Below, piece by piece: positions 8,927-17,667 of a stretch of DNA of 64,000 nucleotides. A program made the position numbers and the translations under genes. The stretch is from Mesorhizobium sp. M1C.F.Ca.ET.210.01.1.1 (GTDB taxonomy: Bacteria; Pseudomonadota; Alphaproteobacteria; Rhizobiales; Rhizobiaceae): positions 124,001 through 188,000 of the forward strand of contig NZ_SRUU01000008.1 in the NCBI RefSeq assembly GCF_004791585.1, in the 5' to 3' direction. The notes under the pieces were generated by a model. It worked only from the letters and a program-made list of their open reading frames with translations, searched no databases and was not told where the DNA came from. Position 1 is the stretch's first letter. The number at the start of each line of letters is the position of its first letter.

Positions 8927-10666
8927 CTAGAGCGCCCGATTTGAGCCCTCCATCGTTCGTATCCCCTTCGGCGAGGACAGCCTGATGAAATCGCCGGTTG
9001 CCTCGGCATCGAGCGGCCGCCCCAGAAGATTACCCTGCAGGCAATCGCAATTTTCCTTGATAAGCCAACGTGCTTGTGCCGACGTCTCGACCCCCTCGGC
9101 GGTGACGCTTATTCCCAAGCCGTGCGCCAGGCTGATGATAGATCGCACGATCGTCTGGCCTTTCAGATCGGTTTCCAGGTCCGCGATGAAGTATTGATCT
9201 ATCTTCAAGGTGTCGAATGGAAAATTCTTTAGATAGCTCAACGATGAATAGTACGTTCCAAAATCATCGAGCGAAATTCGTATCCCCAAGACGTTCAAGG
9301 TATTCAACGTGTCGATATTGTCGATCGTCTTCTCGAGAAGAACCGTTTCGGTTATCTCGAGTTCAATTCTATCAGCTCGGATTCCAACTTCGTCGATGAT
9401 CTGAGCGACCGTGTCTGTCAGCGAACCGCTCAGGAACTGAGCCGGCGACAGGTTGACTGCGACTGTCAGCGAGGAAGGCCACGTCAGCGCCTGGCGACAG
9501 GCTTGCTCGAGCACCCATCGTCCGATCTCGTCCATAAGACCGTCGGCTTCGGCAATGGGTATGAACACGCTGGGCGGAATAATCCCGATTTCGGGGTGCC
9601 GCCACCGCAGCAGCGCTTCGAAACCGATCACCGACGAAGGCGGCCGAATGAGCGGCTGATACTCAAGATAGAGCTCGCCCCGCTCCAGCGCGGCTCGAAG
9701 GCTGCGCCTGAGATTCTCGCGCTGCTCGAGCAAGAGCAGCATCGAACGGTTGAACGTTCGAGCGCAACCGCGTCCATCCGTCTTGGCTGCGTAAAGGGCA
9801 ATGTCAGCGGCTTTCATCAGCTGCTCGCCATCCGTCCCGTGCTCCGGCCCGAAGGCAATTCCGATACTCGAGCCAACGAAGACGGCGATGCCGTTGATGA
9901 CGAACGGCTCCTTGAACGCGTCGATCAGCGATCCGGCTAGGCGCTCGGCCTCCGCGGGCTGCTCCTTGCCCACTTGGATGACAGCGAACTCATCGCCGGC
10001 ATACCGGTACGCGGACTCGCCATCCCGCAGCGCGTCGCGGATTCGGCCTGCCGCGAGTTGAAGAAGCGTGTCGCCCGCGCCGTGGCCGAGCGTGTCGTTG
10101 ACCGCTTTGAAATCGTCAAGGTCGATTTGCAGCAGGGCGGCTTTCGGCTTTGTTCCGCCGATGGAGGCCAGCGCTTGCTGCAGCCGCTCGCCGAATCGCC
10201 GCCGATTCTGCAGTCCGGTCAGCACGTCGTGCGTCGCCTGATGGAGCAGAATTACGTGCTCCTGCTCCTCCGCTGCGCTCCGCCCGCCATGTTCCCTCGA
10301 TTCGATGATTCCGACGCCATTTGCAGTGCCGAAGACGAAAACGGACCGGGGCGCTTGGCCCCGTGATCGGGGCAAGTCGATGCTCGCCGGAGTGCCGCCC
10401 TGGAACACCCGAAGGAATTCGTCGCGACAGCTCGAATCGAGGAAGCCCGGATAGATCTCCCAAATGGCAGCACCCAGCGCCACTGCGCCACCATGCATGC
10501 CTTTGAGCCCGGCCGCGTAGTGCGTCAGGCGGAAGTCGCGATCATAGAATGACACGAGATCGGCGGTGTTCGACAACAGGTCAGCGAGAAGCGCTTCGGC
10601 GATATGTGGAGCGTCGGGGGAAGGCCCCTTACTCTCCTTGCCGGCGTCCGAGGCCTTTGGATGCAA
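8927..10666 (-). CDS. PAS-like/GGDEF/EAL protein, cyclic-di-GMP turnover
   Basis: 579 residues: PAS-like sensor (about 25-125), GGDEF domain (about 140-300) and EAL domain (about 320-565). The GGDEF signature is AGDEF (223-227), a variant often still active; no RxxD inhibitory site is seen just before it. In the EAL part, EALLRW (350-355), NLSPAQF, ELEITET, TAEGVET and the QG...GRP end are present. The loop-6 motif reads DDFGTYYS (467-474) where DDFGTGYS is usual, so a Tyr replaces a Gly near the metal/dimer loop. No membrane segment is evident. It precedes the partner-switch operon by 110 bases on the same strand, so it may be linked, as diguanylate cyclase SiaD is in the Sia system. Confidence 0.88.
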   Translation of the reverse strand: MHPKASDAGKESKGPSPDAPHIAEALLADLLSNTADLVSFYDRDFRLTHYAAGLKGMHGGAVALGAAIWEIYPGFLDSSCRDEFLRVFQGGTPASIDLPRSRGQAPRSVFVFGTANGVGIIESREHGGRSAAEEQEHVILLHQATHDVLTGLQNRRRFGERLQQALASIGGTKPKAALLQIDLDDFKAVNDTLGHGAGDTLLQLAAGRIRDALRDGESAYRYAGDEFAVIQVGKEQPAEAERLAGSLIDAFKEPFVINGIAVFVGSSIGIAFGPEHGTDGEQLMKAADIALYAAKTDGRGCARTFNRSMLLLLEQRENLRRSLRAALERGELYLEYQPLIRPPSSVIGFEALLRWRHPEIGIIPPSVFIPIAEADGLMDEIGRWVLEQACRQALTWPSSLTVAVNLSPAQFLSGSLTDTVAQIIDEVGIRADRIELEITETVLLEKTIDNIDTLNTLNVLGIRISLDDFGTYYSSLSYLKNFPFDTLKIDQYFIADLETDLKGQTIVRSIISLAHGLGISVTAEGVETSAQARWLIKENCDCLQGNLLGRPLDAEATGDFIRLSSPKGIRTMEGSNRAL

Positions 10667-10949
10667 GTGCCACCTCCACAGGCGGTGCCAATGTGCTCCC
10701 CCAGTTGAAAAATAGCATAACCGTCAAGCTTGGCAAACTTTCAACTCGCATTCCTAACAAGCGCCGTGTGCGGCGTAGTCGCAAAGCATGCTCCGGCAGT
10801 GACTGACGGCCGATTATCCACACGACGAGCAATCATTAATTGTTAATAGATTGGTAATTTTCAGACAATTGCCGCAGGCATCGGCGTGATTCGAAATATT
10901 GCGACGCACAAGACGGAGCGGATTTCGCGGCCCGGGTTCGATCACAGAC

Positions 10950-11564
10950 CTAGCGATTCGATATCGGCTGTCTCGAATATCTGGTTTTCAGCCACGTTTT
11001 CGACGGCCCACTCCGGTAGGGGCTGTCGGCGCGTTTCGAGATGACGCCATCAAGCCCTGTCTTCTCGATGGCGCGAAAGATCGCCAGTGCATCGCCATCA
11101 AAATGTTCGCTGTATTGGATCTTACCGACGCCAGGCTCAACCAGTTGCCTTAGGATTTGCTTGCGCTGCAGCAGGGGCAAGTCGGCAAGATTGCGACCGT
11201 CGAGATGGAGAATGTCGAACGCGACGAACACCAGACGGCTCGGCTCCTTCCAGATCGCGGCTTCCAGCGCAGGGGAATCGGGCGTACCCCGCTCGCCGGA
11301 CACAATCACCTCGCCGTCGAGAATGGCGGCCCGGCACGGCAGTTCGACCGCCAATGCGATAGGCCAATATCTTGTCGTCCAGTTACGGCCGTTCTTGTTG
11401 TAGAGACGCACGCCGCCTTTATCGATGATGATTTGCGTGCGGTAGCCGTCGAGCTTGGCCTCGTGAACCCACCCCTCATCTTGGGGCGGCTGCTCGACAA
11501 GAGTTGGCATCTGCGGCGGAATGAACTCCAGCCGATCGCCGTCCAGCGTGTCACGCTTACCCAA
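10950..11564 (-). CDS. ATP-dependent DNA ligase, adenylation domain only (truncated LigD/LigC-like)
   Basis: 204 residues that match the adenylation domain of the ligase part of LigD: motif I EAKLDGYR with nucleotidyl Lys37, motif III LDGEV, motif IV FDILHLDG, and motif V region GVISKRADSPYRSG. Full-length enzymes continue with an OB-fold after motif V; here the frame ends after TWLKTRYSRQPISNR, so that domain is missing. The listed start is a TTG at 11564 that lies inside the first tandem repeat unit; an ATG at 11510 is the alternative. A free-standing fragment beside a repeat array suggests a decayed or rearranged gene rather than a working ligase. Confidence 0.62.
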   Translation of the reverse strand: MGKRDTLDGDRLEFIPPQMPTLVEQPPQDEGWVHEAKLDGYRTQIIIDKGGVRLYNKNGRNWTTRYWPIALAVELPCRAAILDGEVIVSGERGTPDSPALEAAIWKEPSRLVFVAFDILHLDGRNLADLPLLQRKQILRQLVEPGVGKIQYSEHFDGDALAIFRAIEKTGLDGVISKRADSPYRSGPSKTWLKTRYSRQPISNR

Positions 11565-12025
11565 CTACGCCACCATCTTTGACGGATAGCGGTGGCGCGA
11601 GCGGCACAGGCGATCCGGCATCCTCCAACTTGGACACCTGCCGCCTGTGCCGAGCCCCCACTAAGCCATCGAGCCCCCACTAGCCGTTCTGCGGCGGAAT
11701 GAACCCAGCTGGCCACCGTCCAGCTTGTCACGCTTACCCAACTACGCCACCGTCTTTGAGGGATGGCGGTGGCGCGAGCGGCACAGGCGATCCGGCATCT
11801 CCCAACTTGGACACCTGCCGCCTGTGCCGAGCCCCCAACTAAGCCGTCGAGCCCCCACTAGCCGTCTGTGGCGGAATGAACTCCAGCCGGCCGCCCCCCG
11901 GTACACCAACTCAATTACGCCACCATTTTTGACGGATAGCGGTGGCGCGAGCGGCACAGGCGGTGCGATATTCCCCCCAACTTGGAAAACCTGCCGCCTG
12001 TGCCGAGCCCCCGCTAAAGTCATCG
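11511..12025. repeat. three tandem ~178 bp repeat units with internal hairpins
   Basis: Three direct copies begin at 11511, 11689 and 11866 (periods 178 and 177; the last copy stops near 12025). Each starts with CTGCGGCGGAATGAAC or a close variant and contains an 11-base perfect inverted repeat CGGCACAGGCG/CGCCTGTGCCG, at 11602-11612/11642-11652, 11779-11789/11819-11829 and 11952-11962/11995-12005. A shorter CGCCACC/GGTGGCG pair precedes it. The first unit includes the 5' end of the ligase fragment, so the other units carry stubs of the same coding start. No gene is seen in 11565-12258 otherwise. Confidence 0.85.
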
Positions 12026-12180
12026 CCAACATCTACGAATAAGGTCGCACTGTCGTTAGCTGCGCATCCAAATACTTATCCGGGCGTACATATCTCGATA
12101 TCGGCGCGGCATCCCTCGCAAGGCTTGTGCTGTTTCGGAAGCCGTCAGTCCCGCGGTCGCCCTGCCCCGGCAGCAAGGAT

Positions 12181-12214
12181 TGCCGCCCGGCACCCGGCAG
12201 ACCTCCGGGCGGCA
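12181..12214 (-). terminator. strong hairpin downstream of the AraC-type gene
   Basis: A 10-base perfect stem TGCCGCCCGG (12181-12190) and CCGGGCGGCA (12205-12214) with a 14-base loop lies 45 bases beyond the stop of the minus-strand regulator at 12259. No clear T-run follows on that strand, so factor-independent termination is unsure. Confidence 0.4.
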
Positions 12215-12258
12215 TTCCGATGAAATGTCGCCGATCTCAATCGCCGCTGATGCTGCGT

Positions 12259-13491
12259 TCAGCTTCCAAGCGCCTTGAGCCATCCTTCAAAGGAAGAGCC
12301 GTTCTCGTGCCCGCCAGGCGAAACTGGGTTGGCGGAACGCGGCAAGACCATCGTCCTGCGACCTTCGCGGGGGCTGTAACCGAATTCCTTGCTGAAGGCC
12401 CGGCTGAAGTTTGCCGCCGAACTGAACCCGAAGGCTTCCGCAATTTCGACAATGCGTCGGCTGTCCGCCGGATCGCTGAGCGCGAGATGGGCTGCCAAAA
12501 GTCGGCGACTTTGGATGTAGTGGAGAACACCGCCGCTCGGTTCGAACAACTGATACAGACGAGAGCGTGAGACGCCGAGCGCCCGGCACATTGAGTCCGG
12601 GGTCAGATTTGCCGCTTCCAGATTTTGATGGACGTATCGGCGCGCTCGCTCCATGAGCGCGACACTCGCCAATTGTTCGGCGGCCGCGGCATGCTCCGCA
12701 GGCGGCGCGAGGCAGGCTATGATCATGCTGCGTGTTGCATGCACGATGCGCGGCAGATCTTCCGCCGTGAGACTTCGCAGTCTTGCTTCGATGCTGTTGA
12801 TGTAGTCGACCAAGAGGCTGGCAAAATTGCCGGACAAAATTGAATTGTTCTTGGCGTCGAGGGTTGCCGCCGCATCGGCGAACAAATCGCGCGGCAAATA
12901 GAGGAAGAGACCTTCGGAATCCGTTGCCCTGCCGCGAAATGGGTAACCAAGCGACCTGATTTCCAATTTGCCCGGCTGGCCCTCCGCGACGCGGCGATCG
13001 ACCTCCGTCCATGACCGGCCAGTATGCGGCAACACGACATACCAATGGTCGATCGAGCTCGAGCGAAGCTTCGCCGTGGAACGCGTGTAACTATGTGCAG
13101 GGGCGCGCTGTTGAACGATCAGCATGCCACCGAGATTCCAAGCCGTGTGGTCGGCGGGAAAGCCGTCGTCCAGCGACTTGTTGTCCGGCAGCTTGACCTC
13201 AACTAGCGGCGCCACATGCGCTTGCCAAGCGGCGAATTGATCCTGTGGCGGCAGTTTTATCGTTGAAAAGGACAGCGGCTCCAGCACCGGCGCGGGTGGC
13301 GGAGCGGCCTCATCGGGCGGCTGAGCGTCGCGTGACCAACGACGTCGCTCACGTTCCGGCGCCTGCCCAGCATGCGCCTCGTCTTGCTTCTTAGCGTCCA
13401 CCGCGCGTGGTGCCATATCCGAATCCGGTATGCCCATGCCCGCGCAATCATGTGGTGTATCCTGGGCATCTGACAAGCCTGTAGATCGCAT
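12259..13491 (-). CDS. AraC-family transcriptional regulator
   Basis: Up to 410 residues. The C-terminal third holds a double helix-turn-helix of the AraC type: LTPDSMCRALGVSRSRLYQL for the first and RIVEIAEAFGFSSAANFSRA with the FSKEFGYSPRE end for the second. The central region (about 80-260) resembles the AraC-binding-like sensor domain seen in FeaR-type regulators. The first ~70 residues are proline- and charge-rich and may not be translated; the in-frame ATG coding MGIPDSDM, or a later one, could be the true start. It stands alone between the repeat array and small orphan genes, so its target is not evident. Confidence 0.82.
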   Translation of the reverse strand: MRSTGLSDAQDTPHDCAGMGIPDSDMAPRAVDAKKQDEAHAGQAPERERRRWSRDAQPPDEAAPPPAPVLEPLSFSTIKLPPQDQFAAWQAHVAPLVEVKLPDNKSLDDGFPADHTAWNLGGMLIVQQRAPAHSYTRSTAKLRSSSIDHWYVVLPHTGRSWTEVDRRVAEGQPGKLEIRSLGYPFRGRATDSEGLFLYLPRDLFADAAATLDAKNNSILSGNFASLLVDYINSIEARLRSLTAEDLPRIVHATRSMIIACLAPPAEHAAAAEQLASVALMERARRYVHQNLEAANLTPDSMCRALGVSRSRLYQLFEPSGGVLHYIQSRRLLAAHLALSDPADSRRIVEIAEAFGFSSAANFSRAFSKEFGYSPREGRRTMVLPRSANPVSPGGHENGSSFEGWLKALGS

Positions 13492-13621
13492 CGGCGTTCA
13501 CGCTGGATTACAGTAAGAAATGCATCCCGAGATAAGTTTCTGGATGCGACGATAACGACACTCTTCAAACCAGTGGGTATAGAATCAGGCATCGTGAAAG
13601 CGATGTTGAGGAGACCACGAA

Positions 13622-13912
13622 ATGAACGATAAGATCAAAGGAGAAGCTCGCCGCAAGATAATTCTTGATGGATACGTTAATAACGAACCATTGAAAGATA
13701 TTGCGGCAAAGATCGGATGCTCACTGGGGAGTTTGAAAGTCAGCGCCAGCAAACTTGGCTGCACAAGAACTCCAAAGGAGGCGGCGGATTTTCGACGCGG
13801 CTTTCATATACCAGAAAACAAGAGGAGAGACTATTATCAGCTGATGATCTCTGGACAATATAGATCTCGCGAGTGCGCGCAGATTTTGGGGATATTTGTA
13901 GCGCAGTCATAA
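13622..13912 (+). CDS. small helix-turn-helix-like protein of unknown function
   Basis: 96 residues preceded by a good ribosome site (GAGGAGACC, about 8 bases before ATG). The segment EPLKDIAAKIGCSLGSLKVSASKLG (split here: PLKDIAAKIGCSLGSL, then KVSASKLG) reads as a helix-turn-helix of the sort found in phage and GcrA-like DNA-binding proteins; a second possible motif is YRSRECAQILGI near the end. The DNA is clearly more AT-rich than the neighbourhood and uses codons such as AAA, GAT and ATA that neighbours avoid, which suggests recent acquisition. No partner gene is apparent. Function unknown. Confidence 0.55.
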   Translation: MNDKIKGEARRKIILDGYVNNEPLKDIAAKIGCSLGSLKVSASKLGCTRTPKEAADFRRGFHIPENKRRDYYQLMISGQYRSRECAQILGIFVAQS

Positions 13913-13975
13913 GGTGTCGAGTGATAGTTCTACAATACTATTCACGACATTACCGCTCAAGCCTCAGTGATAAAA

Positions 13976-14003
13976 GCCCGCCGCAAAAGCACGAGCGGCG
14001 GGC
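13976..14003. terminator. hairpin terminator, possibly bidirectional
   Basis: Perfect 9-base stem GCCCGCCGC (13976-13984) and GCGGCGGGC (13995-14003) with a 10-base loop. The plus-strand left flank is TAAAA, so on the minus strand the hairpin is followed by TTTTA, a fair intrinsic terminator. It sits between the small HTH gene and the next small gene. Confidence 0.5.
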
Positions 14004-14019
14004 CTGAAAGGGTCGCACA

Positions 14020-14241
14020 ATGCTGCGTCAGCGTTTTAATCGCACCTGTCTTAGCCCTCTCGATCTGGCTGTTTGCGAACGCGTGTTCAATCAGCTCTGC
14101 GCGGACGAACAGCTCGATCCCTTGGACCCGAAGGCGGAAATTCTGGCGGCGATGGTTGTAGCCGTCTTTCGAAATGCTCACACCAGCGAGCGCGAACTGC
14201 TGGAGGCGGTCAGATCCCTCCGGCAAAAGGTCACGGGATAG
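14020..14241 (+). CDS. small conserved-looking protein, unknown function
   Basis: 73 residues with a composition and codon use typical of real rhizobial genes: a predicted helical protein with LSPLDLAVCERVFNQLCADE, then LDPLDPKAEILAAMVVAVFR and LLEAVRSLRQ. No catalytic motif or membrane segment is visible. Start at the ATG at 14020 just after the hairpin at 13976-14003. A competing minus-strand frame (13957-14226) crosses that hairpin and looks less gene-like. I do not recognise a family with certainty. Confidence 0.5.
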   Translation: MLRQRFNRTCLSPLDLAVCERVFNQLCADEQLDPLDPKAEILAAMVVAVFRNAHTSERELLEAVRSLRQKVTG

Positions 14242-14355
14242 GATTGCCGGCCGTTCCCGATATTGATCCAGCGCAATGCGGCATCGGATAGCCGGCGATA
14301 GAAGCCATCTTCAACCGTAAGGACTTGGACATGACGTTTCATGCGATGAGCAGAC

Positions 14356-14694
14356 GTGCCGTACCAGGTTGCAATGGTCTCCATCTCATCCAGTGGAGAC
14401 GCCGCAGCGGTTTCCGCCGCAAACCTGAACGAAAGCCCGATAGCGGCAGGTTTCCGGCGTTGGGCCGCGCTGAGGGATTCGATCTCCTTCGATATTTCCG
14501 ACAACGATCTGAAACGCGTGTACCGCGAGATGTCCAAAATCGTGGACGCCATGCTCGCAACGCCTGCCGGAACCCCGCAGGAATTTGCTGCGCAGTTCAT
14601 GGTTGTATGCAGCGGTGATGAGATCGAATACCGGCAGGCCGCCCGCAAGCTCCATGCTCACGCGCAAGCCCTCGTCGGCATGGCGGTGCAATGA
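14356..14694 (+). CDS. hypothetical protein
   Basis: 112 residues, apparently soluble and helical. The N-terminus is Ala/Ser-rich; the centre reads DISDNDLKRVYREMSKIVDAM and the end is KLHAHAQALVGMAVQ. Codon usage is more coding-like than that of the overlapping frames on either strand. It follows the 73-residue gene on the same strand by 114 bases. No function can be proposed from the sequence, and the start could also be a later codon. Confidence 0.45.
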   Translation: MPYQVAMVSISSSGDAAAVSAANLNESPIAAGFRRWAALRDSISFDISDNDLKRVYREMSKIVDAMLATPAGTPQEFAAQFMVVCSGDEIEYRQAARKLHAHAQALVGMAVQ

Positions 14695-14736
14695 GCAGGC
14701 CACGCTTGGTGCACCGGTCCGCCTCAATGCGTCGCG

Positions 14737-15168
14737 TCAATTCCGCAAGATCGTATTCTTGGCGCCCTGTTCGACCTGGTCGATCACCAGCAAGCTGACT
14801 GGATCGGTGCCGATATTGGTGGCCTGGTGCCACTGGCCGATCATCTCGACGATGAAATCGCCGGTCTTGTAGGTGTTGCTGCTGCCGGTCTCGACATTGG
14901 TGACCTTGAGCGTGCCGGCCTCGACATAGGCGTAGCGCGGGAAAGGATGCTTGTGCACCGGGAGCGTCGCGCCCGGCGCGATCTGATAGGCCGAAACCTG
15001 GACCTCGACATTCTTCTGCGGCAGCGTGATCGGCTGGCCGGAAGCTGTCGTCGTTCTGGATGCCAGCGGCGTCACGACGACCGGGGTGCCGGAACTGTCC
15101 AGAGCGTTGGCGGCGGTTGAAGAAAGCGCGGCCGCCAGCAGCAGCGCCGATGCCATGGTGTTTCGCAT
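14737..15168 (-). CDS. exported cupin-domain protein
   Basis: 143 residues from the ATG at 15168, which has GGAGAGG directly upstream; an earlier in-frame start (15210) would bury the signal peptide. Residues 1-22 (MRNTMASALLLAAALSSTAA) form a signal peptide, so it is periplasmic. The rest is a single cupin barrel: GATLPVHKHPFPRYAYVEAG carries the HxH...E-type metal motif and the later IGQWHQATNIG the second histidine. Small cupins of this type bind a metal and often act on or sense small molecules. Substrate unknown. Divergent from cutC. Confidence 0.78.
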   Translation of the reverse strand: MRNTMASALLLAAALSSTAANALDSSGTPVVVTPLASRTTTASGQPITLPQKNVEVQVSAYQIAPGATLPVHKHPFPRYAYVEAGTLKVTNVETGSSNTYKTGDFIVEMIGQWHQATNIGTDPVSLLVIDQVEQGAKNTILRN

Positions 15169-15461
15169 GAGTCCTCTCCGAAAGCAGCACGACCATCGCG
15201 CGGCAAGCACTCGCGCGCAAGCACGACTGCGGTGTCTTTGAGAAAACGCGAGCCGTACTCAGGCCAGCAGGCGAACGGCGCCGCCCTGCGCTTCGATCGA
15301 CCTCGTCGCCTTCTTGCCAAATCAGAGAAAGAAGCGACATTCGCGAGCGATCGACGCGCCCGGCCCGCGGCACCTCGGTGCCGCAACCATCGGAGCGGGC
15401 CTTGAATCGATCGTTGCGCCTTTCACGACAGTCGTCCCGATGCTAGGGCAGGTCACTCAAT

Positions 15462-16238
15462 TTGAAGCATGGATGGATACCTGTGAGCGACGCCCGACTG
15501 CCCCTGATCGAAATTTGCGTCGAAGGCATCGACGGGCTGCTCGCCGCGCAGGCCGCCGGCGCCGACCGCGTCGAGCTTTGCGCCAGCCTCGTCGAAGGCG
15601 GCATCACGCCGAGCCTCGGCACGGTGCGTGCAGCACTTGAACGGGCGACCATACCCTTCCATGTCATCGTGCGTCCGCGCGGCGGCGATTTTCTCTATAG
15701 CGAGGCGGAATACCAATCGATGGTCGCCGATGTCGGCGCCCTGCGCGACCTCGGCGTGACGGGCGTCGTCGTCGGCTGCCTGACCGCTGACGGGACGATC
15801 GACGAGGTGCGCATGAGCGAACTGGTTCGCGCCGCTGGACCACTCAACGTCACCTGCCACCGAGCCTTCGACATGACGCGCAATCCGGCAGAAGCGCTCG
15901 AAGCGCTGATTCGCTGCAAGGTCGGCCGCGTGCTGACCAGCGGCCAGCGCGACACGGCGCTGGAAGGCGCCGACCTGCTGGCGCTGCTTGTCCGCCAGGC
16001 GGGCGAACGCATTATCATCCTCGGCTGCGGCGGGCTGGCGCCCGACAATATCGGCGAAGTCCGCAGGCGAACCGGGCTGAGCGAGATGCATTTCGCAGCG
16101 CTTGCCGACATGCCGAGCGCCATGCGCTACCGCAACCCGAATGTCGGCATGGGCGGCACCGACCTCGATCGCGAATACCGCAACACCGTCACCGACGAAG
16201 CGCTGGTGGCGGCCACCATCGCAGCCGCGAGGACGTGA
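15462..16238 (+). CDS. cutC: CutC family protein (copper homeostasis protein CutC)
   Basis: 258 residues at most, close to the usual ~248. A TIM-barrel protein with family signatures: LIEICVEGIDGLLAAQAAGA near the start, DRVELCASLVEGGITPSLG, IVRPRGGDFLYS, VTCHRAFDM, LTSGQ and a closing GGLAPDNI. A GTG at 15483 (coding SDARLPLIEI) is a good alternative start. CutC was linked to copper tolerance in Escherichia coli, though its biochemical role is debated. Its stop TGA overlaps the ATG of the following acetyltransferase gene by one base, so the two are co-translated. Confidence 0.92.
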   Translation: MKHGWIPVSDARLPLIEICVEGIDGLLAAQAAGADRVELCASLVEGGITPSLGTVRAALERATIPFHVIVRPRGGDFLYSEAEYQSMVADVGALRDLGVTGVVVGCLTADGTIDEVRMSELVRAAGPLNVTCHRAFDMTRNPAEALEALIRCKVGRVLTSGQRDTALEGADLLALLVRQAGERIIILGCGGLAPDNIGEVRRRTGLSEMHFAALADMPSAMRYRNPNVGMGGTDLDREYRNTVTDEALVAATIAAART

Positions 16239-16753
16239 TGGCTGAGACGAAGGACCGGCTGCCGATCGAACGGGTCTTGCCCGCCGACGAGCCCGCCATT
16301 CTCGTTCTCAACAACGAGCATGCCGCCGAATTGTCCTGGCTGGAGCCGGAACGACTATCCTTCCTCATCGGCCAGGCTTTCCACACGCGCCGCATCGGCG
16401 CGCTCGAAGCCTTCATCATGTGCTTCGATCAGGACGCGCGCTACGACAGCCCGAACTTCCTCTGGTTTCGCGAGCGCTATCCGCGCTTCGTCTATGTGGA
16501 CCGCGTGGTGGTCGCGGCCGAGGCGCGTGGTCGCGGCCATGCCCGGCGCCTCTACGAAGATCTGTTCGACCATGCGCGGCGCGCCGGCTACGACATCGTC
16601 ACCTGCGAGGTCAATGCCGATCCACCGAACCCGGCCTCGGATGCGTTCCACGCCGCGCTCGGCTTCGGAGAGGTCGGCGATGCCGTGATCCACGGCGGCG
16701 AGAAGTCGGTGCGCTATTACGCCAAGCCGATACCGGCTAACGCAATTCCATGA
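16238..16753 (+). CDS. GNAT-family N-acetyltransferase
   Basis: 171 residues. The acetyl-CoA binding signature is clear: VDRVVVAAEARGRGHARRLY holds the beta4 strand and the R-G-x-G-H-A loop. The C-terminal part VTCEVNADPPNPASDAFHAA followed by LGF is the standard N-x-x-S-x-x-F-Y/H...G-F end of the fold. Start ATG overlaps the cutC stop (TGATG). Such pairs of cutC with a GNAT gene suggest a shared transcript; the acetyl acceptor is unknown. It converges on the methyltransferase gene at 16800. Confidence 0.85.
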   Translation: MAETKDRLPIERVLPADEPAILVLNNEHAAELSWLEPERLSFLIGQAFHTRRIGALEAFIMCFDQDARYDSPNFLWFRERYPRFVYVDRVVVAAEARGRGHARRLYEDLFDHARRAGYDIVTCEVNADPPNPASDAFHAALGFGEVGDAVIHGGEKSVRYYAKPIPANAIP

Positions 16754-16799
16754 AAAGTGCGCAGCGATTTTCCGTTCGGAATTGCGTGGAAACAAACGT

Positions 16800-17471
16800 C
16801 TATGGACTTTCACGCGCGAACTCGATGCGCCACCGTCCAAAGCCGGGATCGTCCGCGAAGGAGAGATGCTCTTGCCTGACGACGGTGATCCCAGGCCTGC
16901 AGAAGATGCCGATCTCGGCTTCGGTCAGCGGCCAGGGCGGACCAGCGTTCAGGTCGCCGGCGGGGTCGATCGAGGTGGCGACAACGATCAGCCTGCCGCC
17001 CGGGGCTAGGAGGCTCACAACGGCAGCGATTGCCTGAGCGCGCAGCGGGCGCGGCAGAGACTGCACGGTGAGGCACTCGACGACGAGTTCGAAGCGGCCG
17101 ATCCACTGGGCCGGAAGGGCGAGGAGATCGGCCTCGACATAGTCGACCCTCGAATTGGGAAAGTGCCGCCGCGCGGCAGAGACGGCGGTGGCGGCAACCT
17201 CGAAGGCGGTGGTGTCATAGCCGATCGAGGCGATGAACTCCGAGTCCTGACCGGTGCCAAAACCGATGACGATGGCGCGCTTACCGTGGCCATCGCTGCC
17301 GGCCACCCATTCGGCAAGCAACGCATTGGGGGCCTTCCGCTCCCATGGCACCTGCGTCTCGCCGGCTTCCGCGGCGCGATAGAGCACTTCAAACCAGCCG
17401 GTCGGATCGTCGTTGGCGAGCGAGCGGGCGGCCAATTGGCGGGAGACTTCGTCGGGATCAGGCTTGCTCAT
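16800..17471 (-). CDS. class I SAM-dependent methyltransferase
   Basis: 223 residues from the ATG at 17471 (coding SKPDPDEVSRQL); a longer frame to 17507 exists but lacks a sensible N-terminus. Motif I is AIVIGFGTGQDSEFIASIGY, motif II FEVAATAV, acidic VDYVEADLL, and LLAPGGRLIVVATS the post-IV strand. The opening W-F-E-V-L-Y and VPWERKAPN patterns resemble thiopurine-methyltransferase-like or small-molecule methyltransferases. The product is cytosolic. Neighbours give no hint of the substrate. Confidence 0.82.
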   Translation of the reverse strand: MSKPDPDEVSRQLAARSLANDDPTGWFEVLYRAAEAGETQVPWERKAPNALLAEWVAGSDGHGKRAIVIGFGTGQDSEFIASIGYDTTAFEVAATAVSAARRHFPNSRVDYVEADLLALPAQWIGRFELVVECLTVQSLPRPLRAQAIAAVVSLLAPGGRLIVVATSIDPAGDLNAGPPWPLTEAEIGIFCRPGITVVRQEHLSFADDPGFGRWRIEFARESP

Positions 17472-17667
17472 GTGGGTTCTTGAGGTGCATCGGGGCAAAT
17501 AGATCAACTAGAGCATTTTGCAGCCAAATCGAACCGAAACAAAATAGTCGGAGCGAGTTGCCGATTTCAAAAGAAAGGAACCGCTCTAAGACGGCAACGA
17601 GGGGCACTGGCACGATGAAACAGTCGCCGCTAATCTAAGCGGCTTTCGCCATAGAGGGCGCCAAATC

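Noticed and set aside
11511..12025. CRISPR array considered for the tandem units
   Set aside because: Units are ~178 bp direct repeats with no short repeat-spacer alternation and no cas genes in the window.
13957..14226. 89-codon minus-strand frame opposite the 73-residue gene
   Set aside because: It runs through the strong hairpin at 13976-14003 and looks less coding-like than the plus-strand frame.
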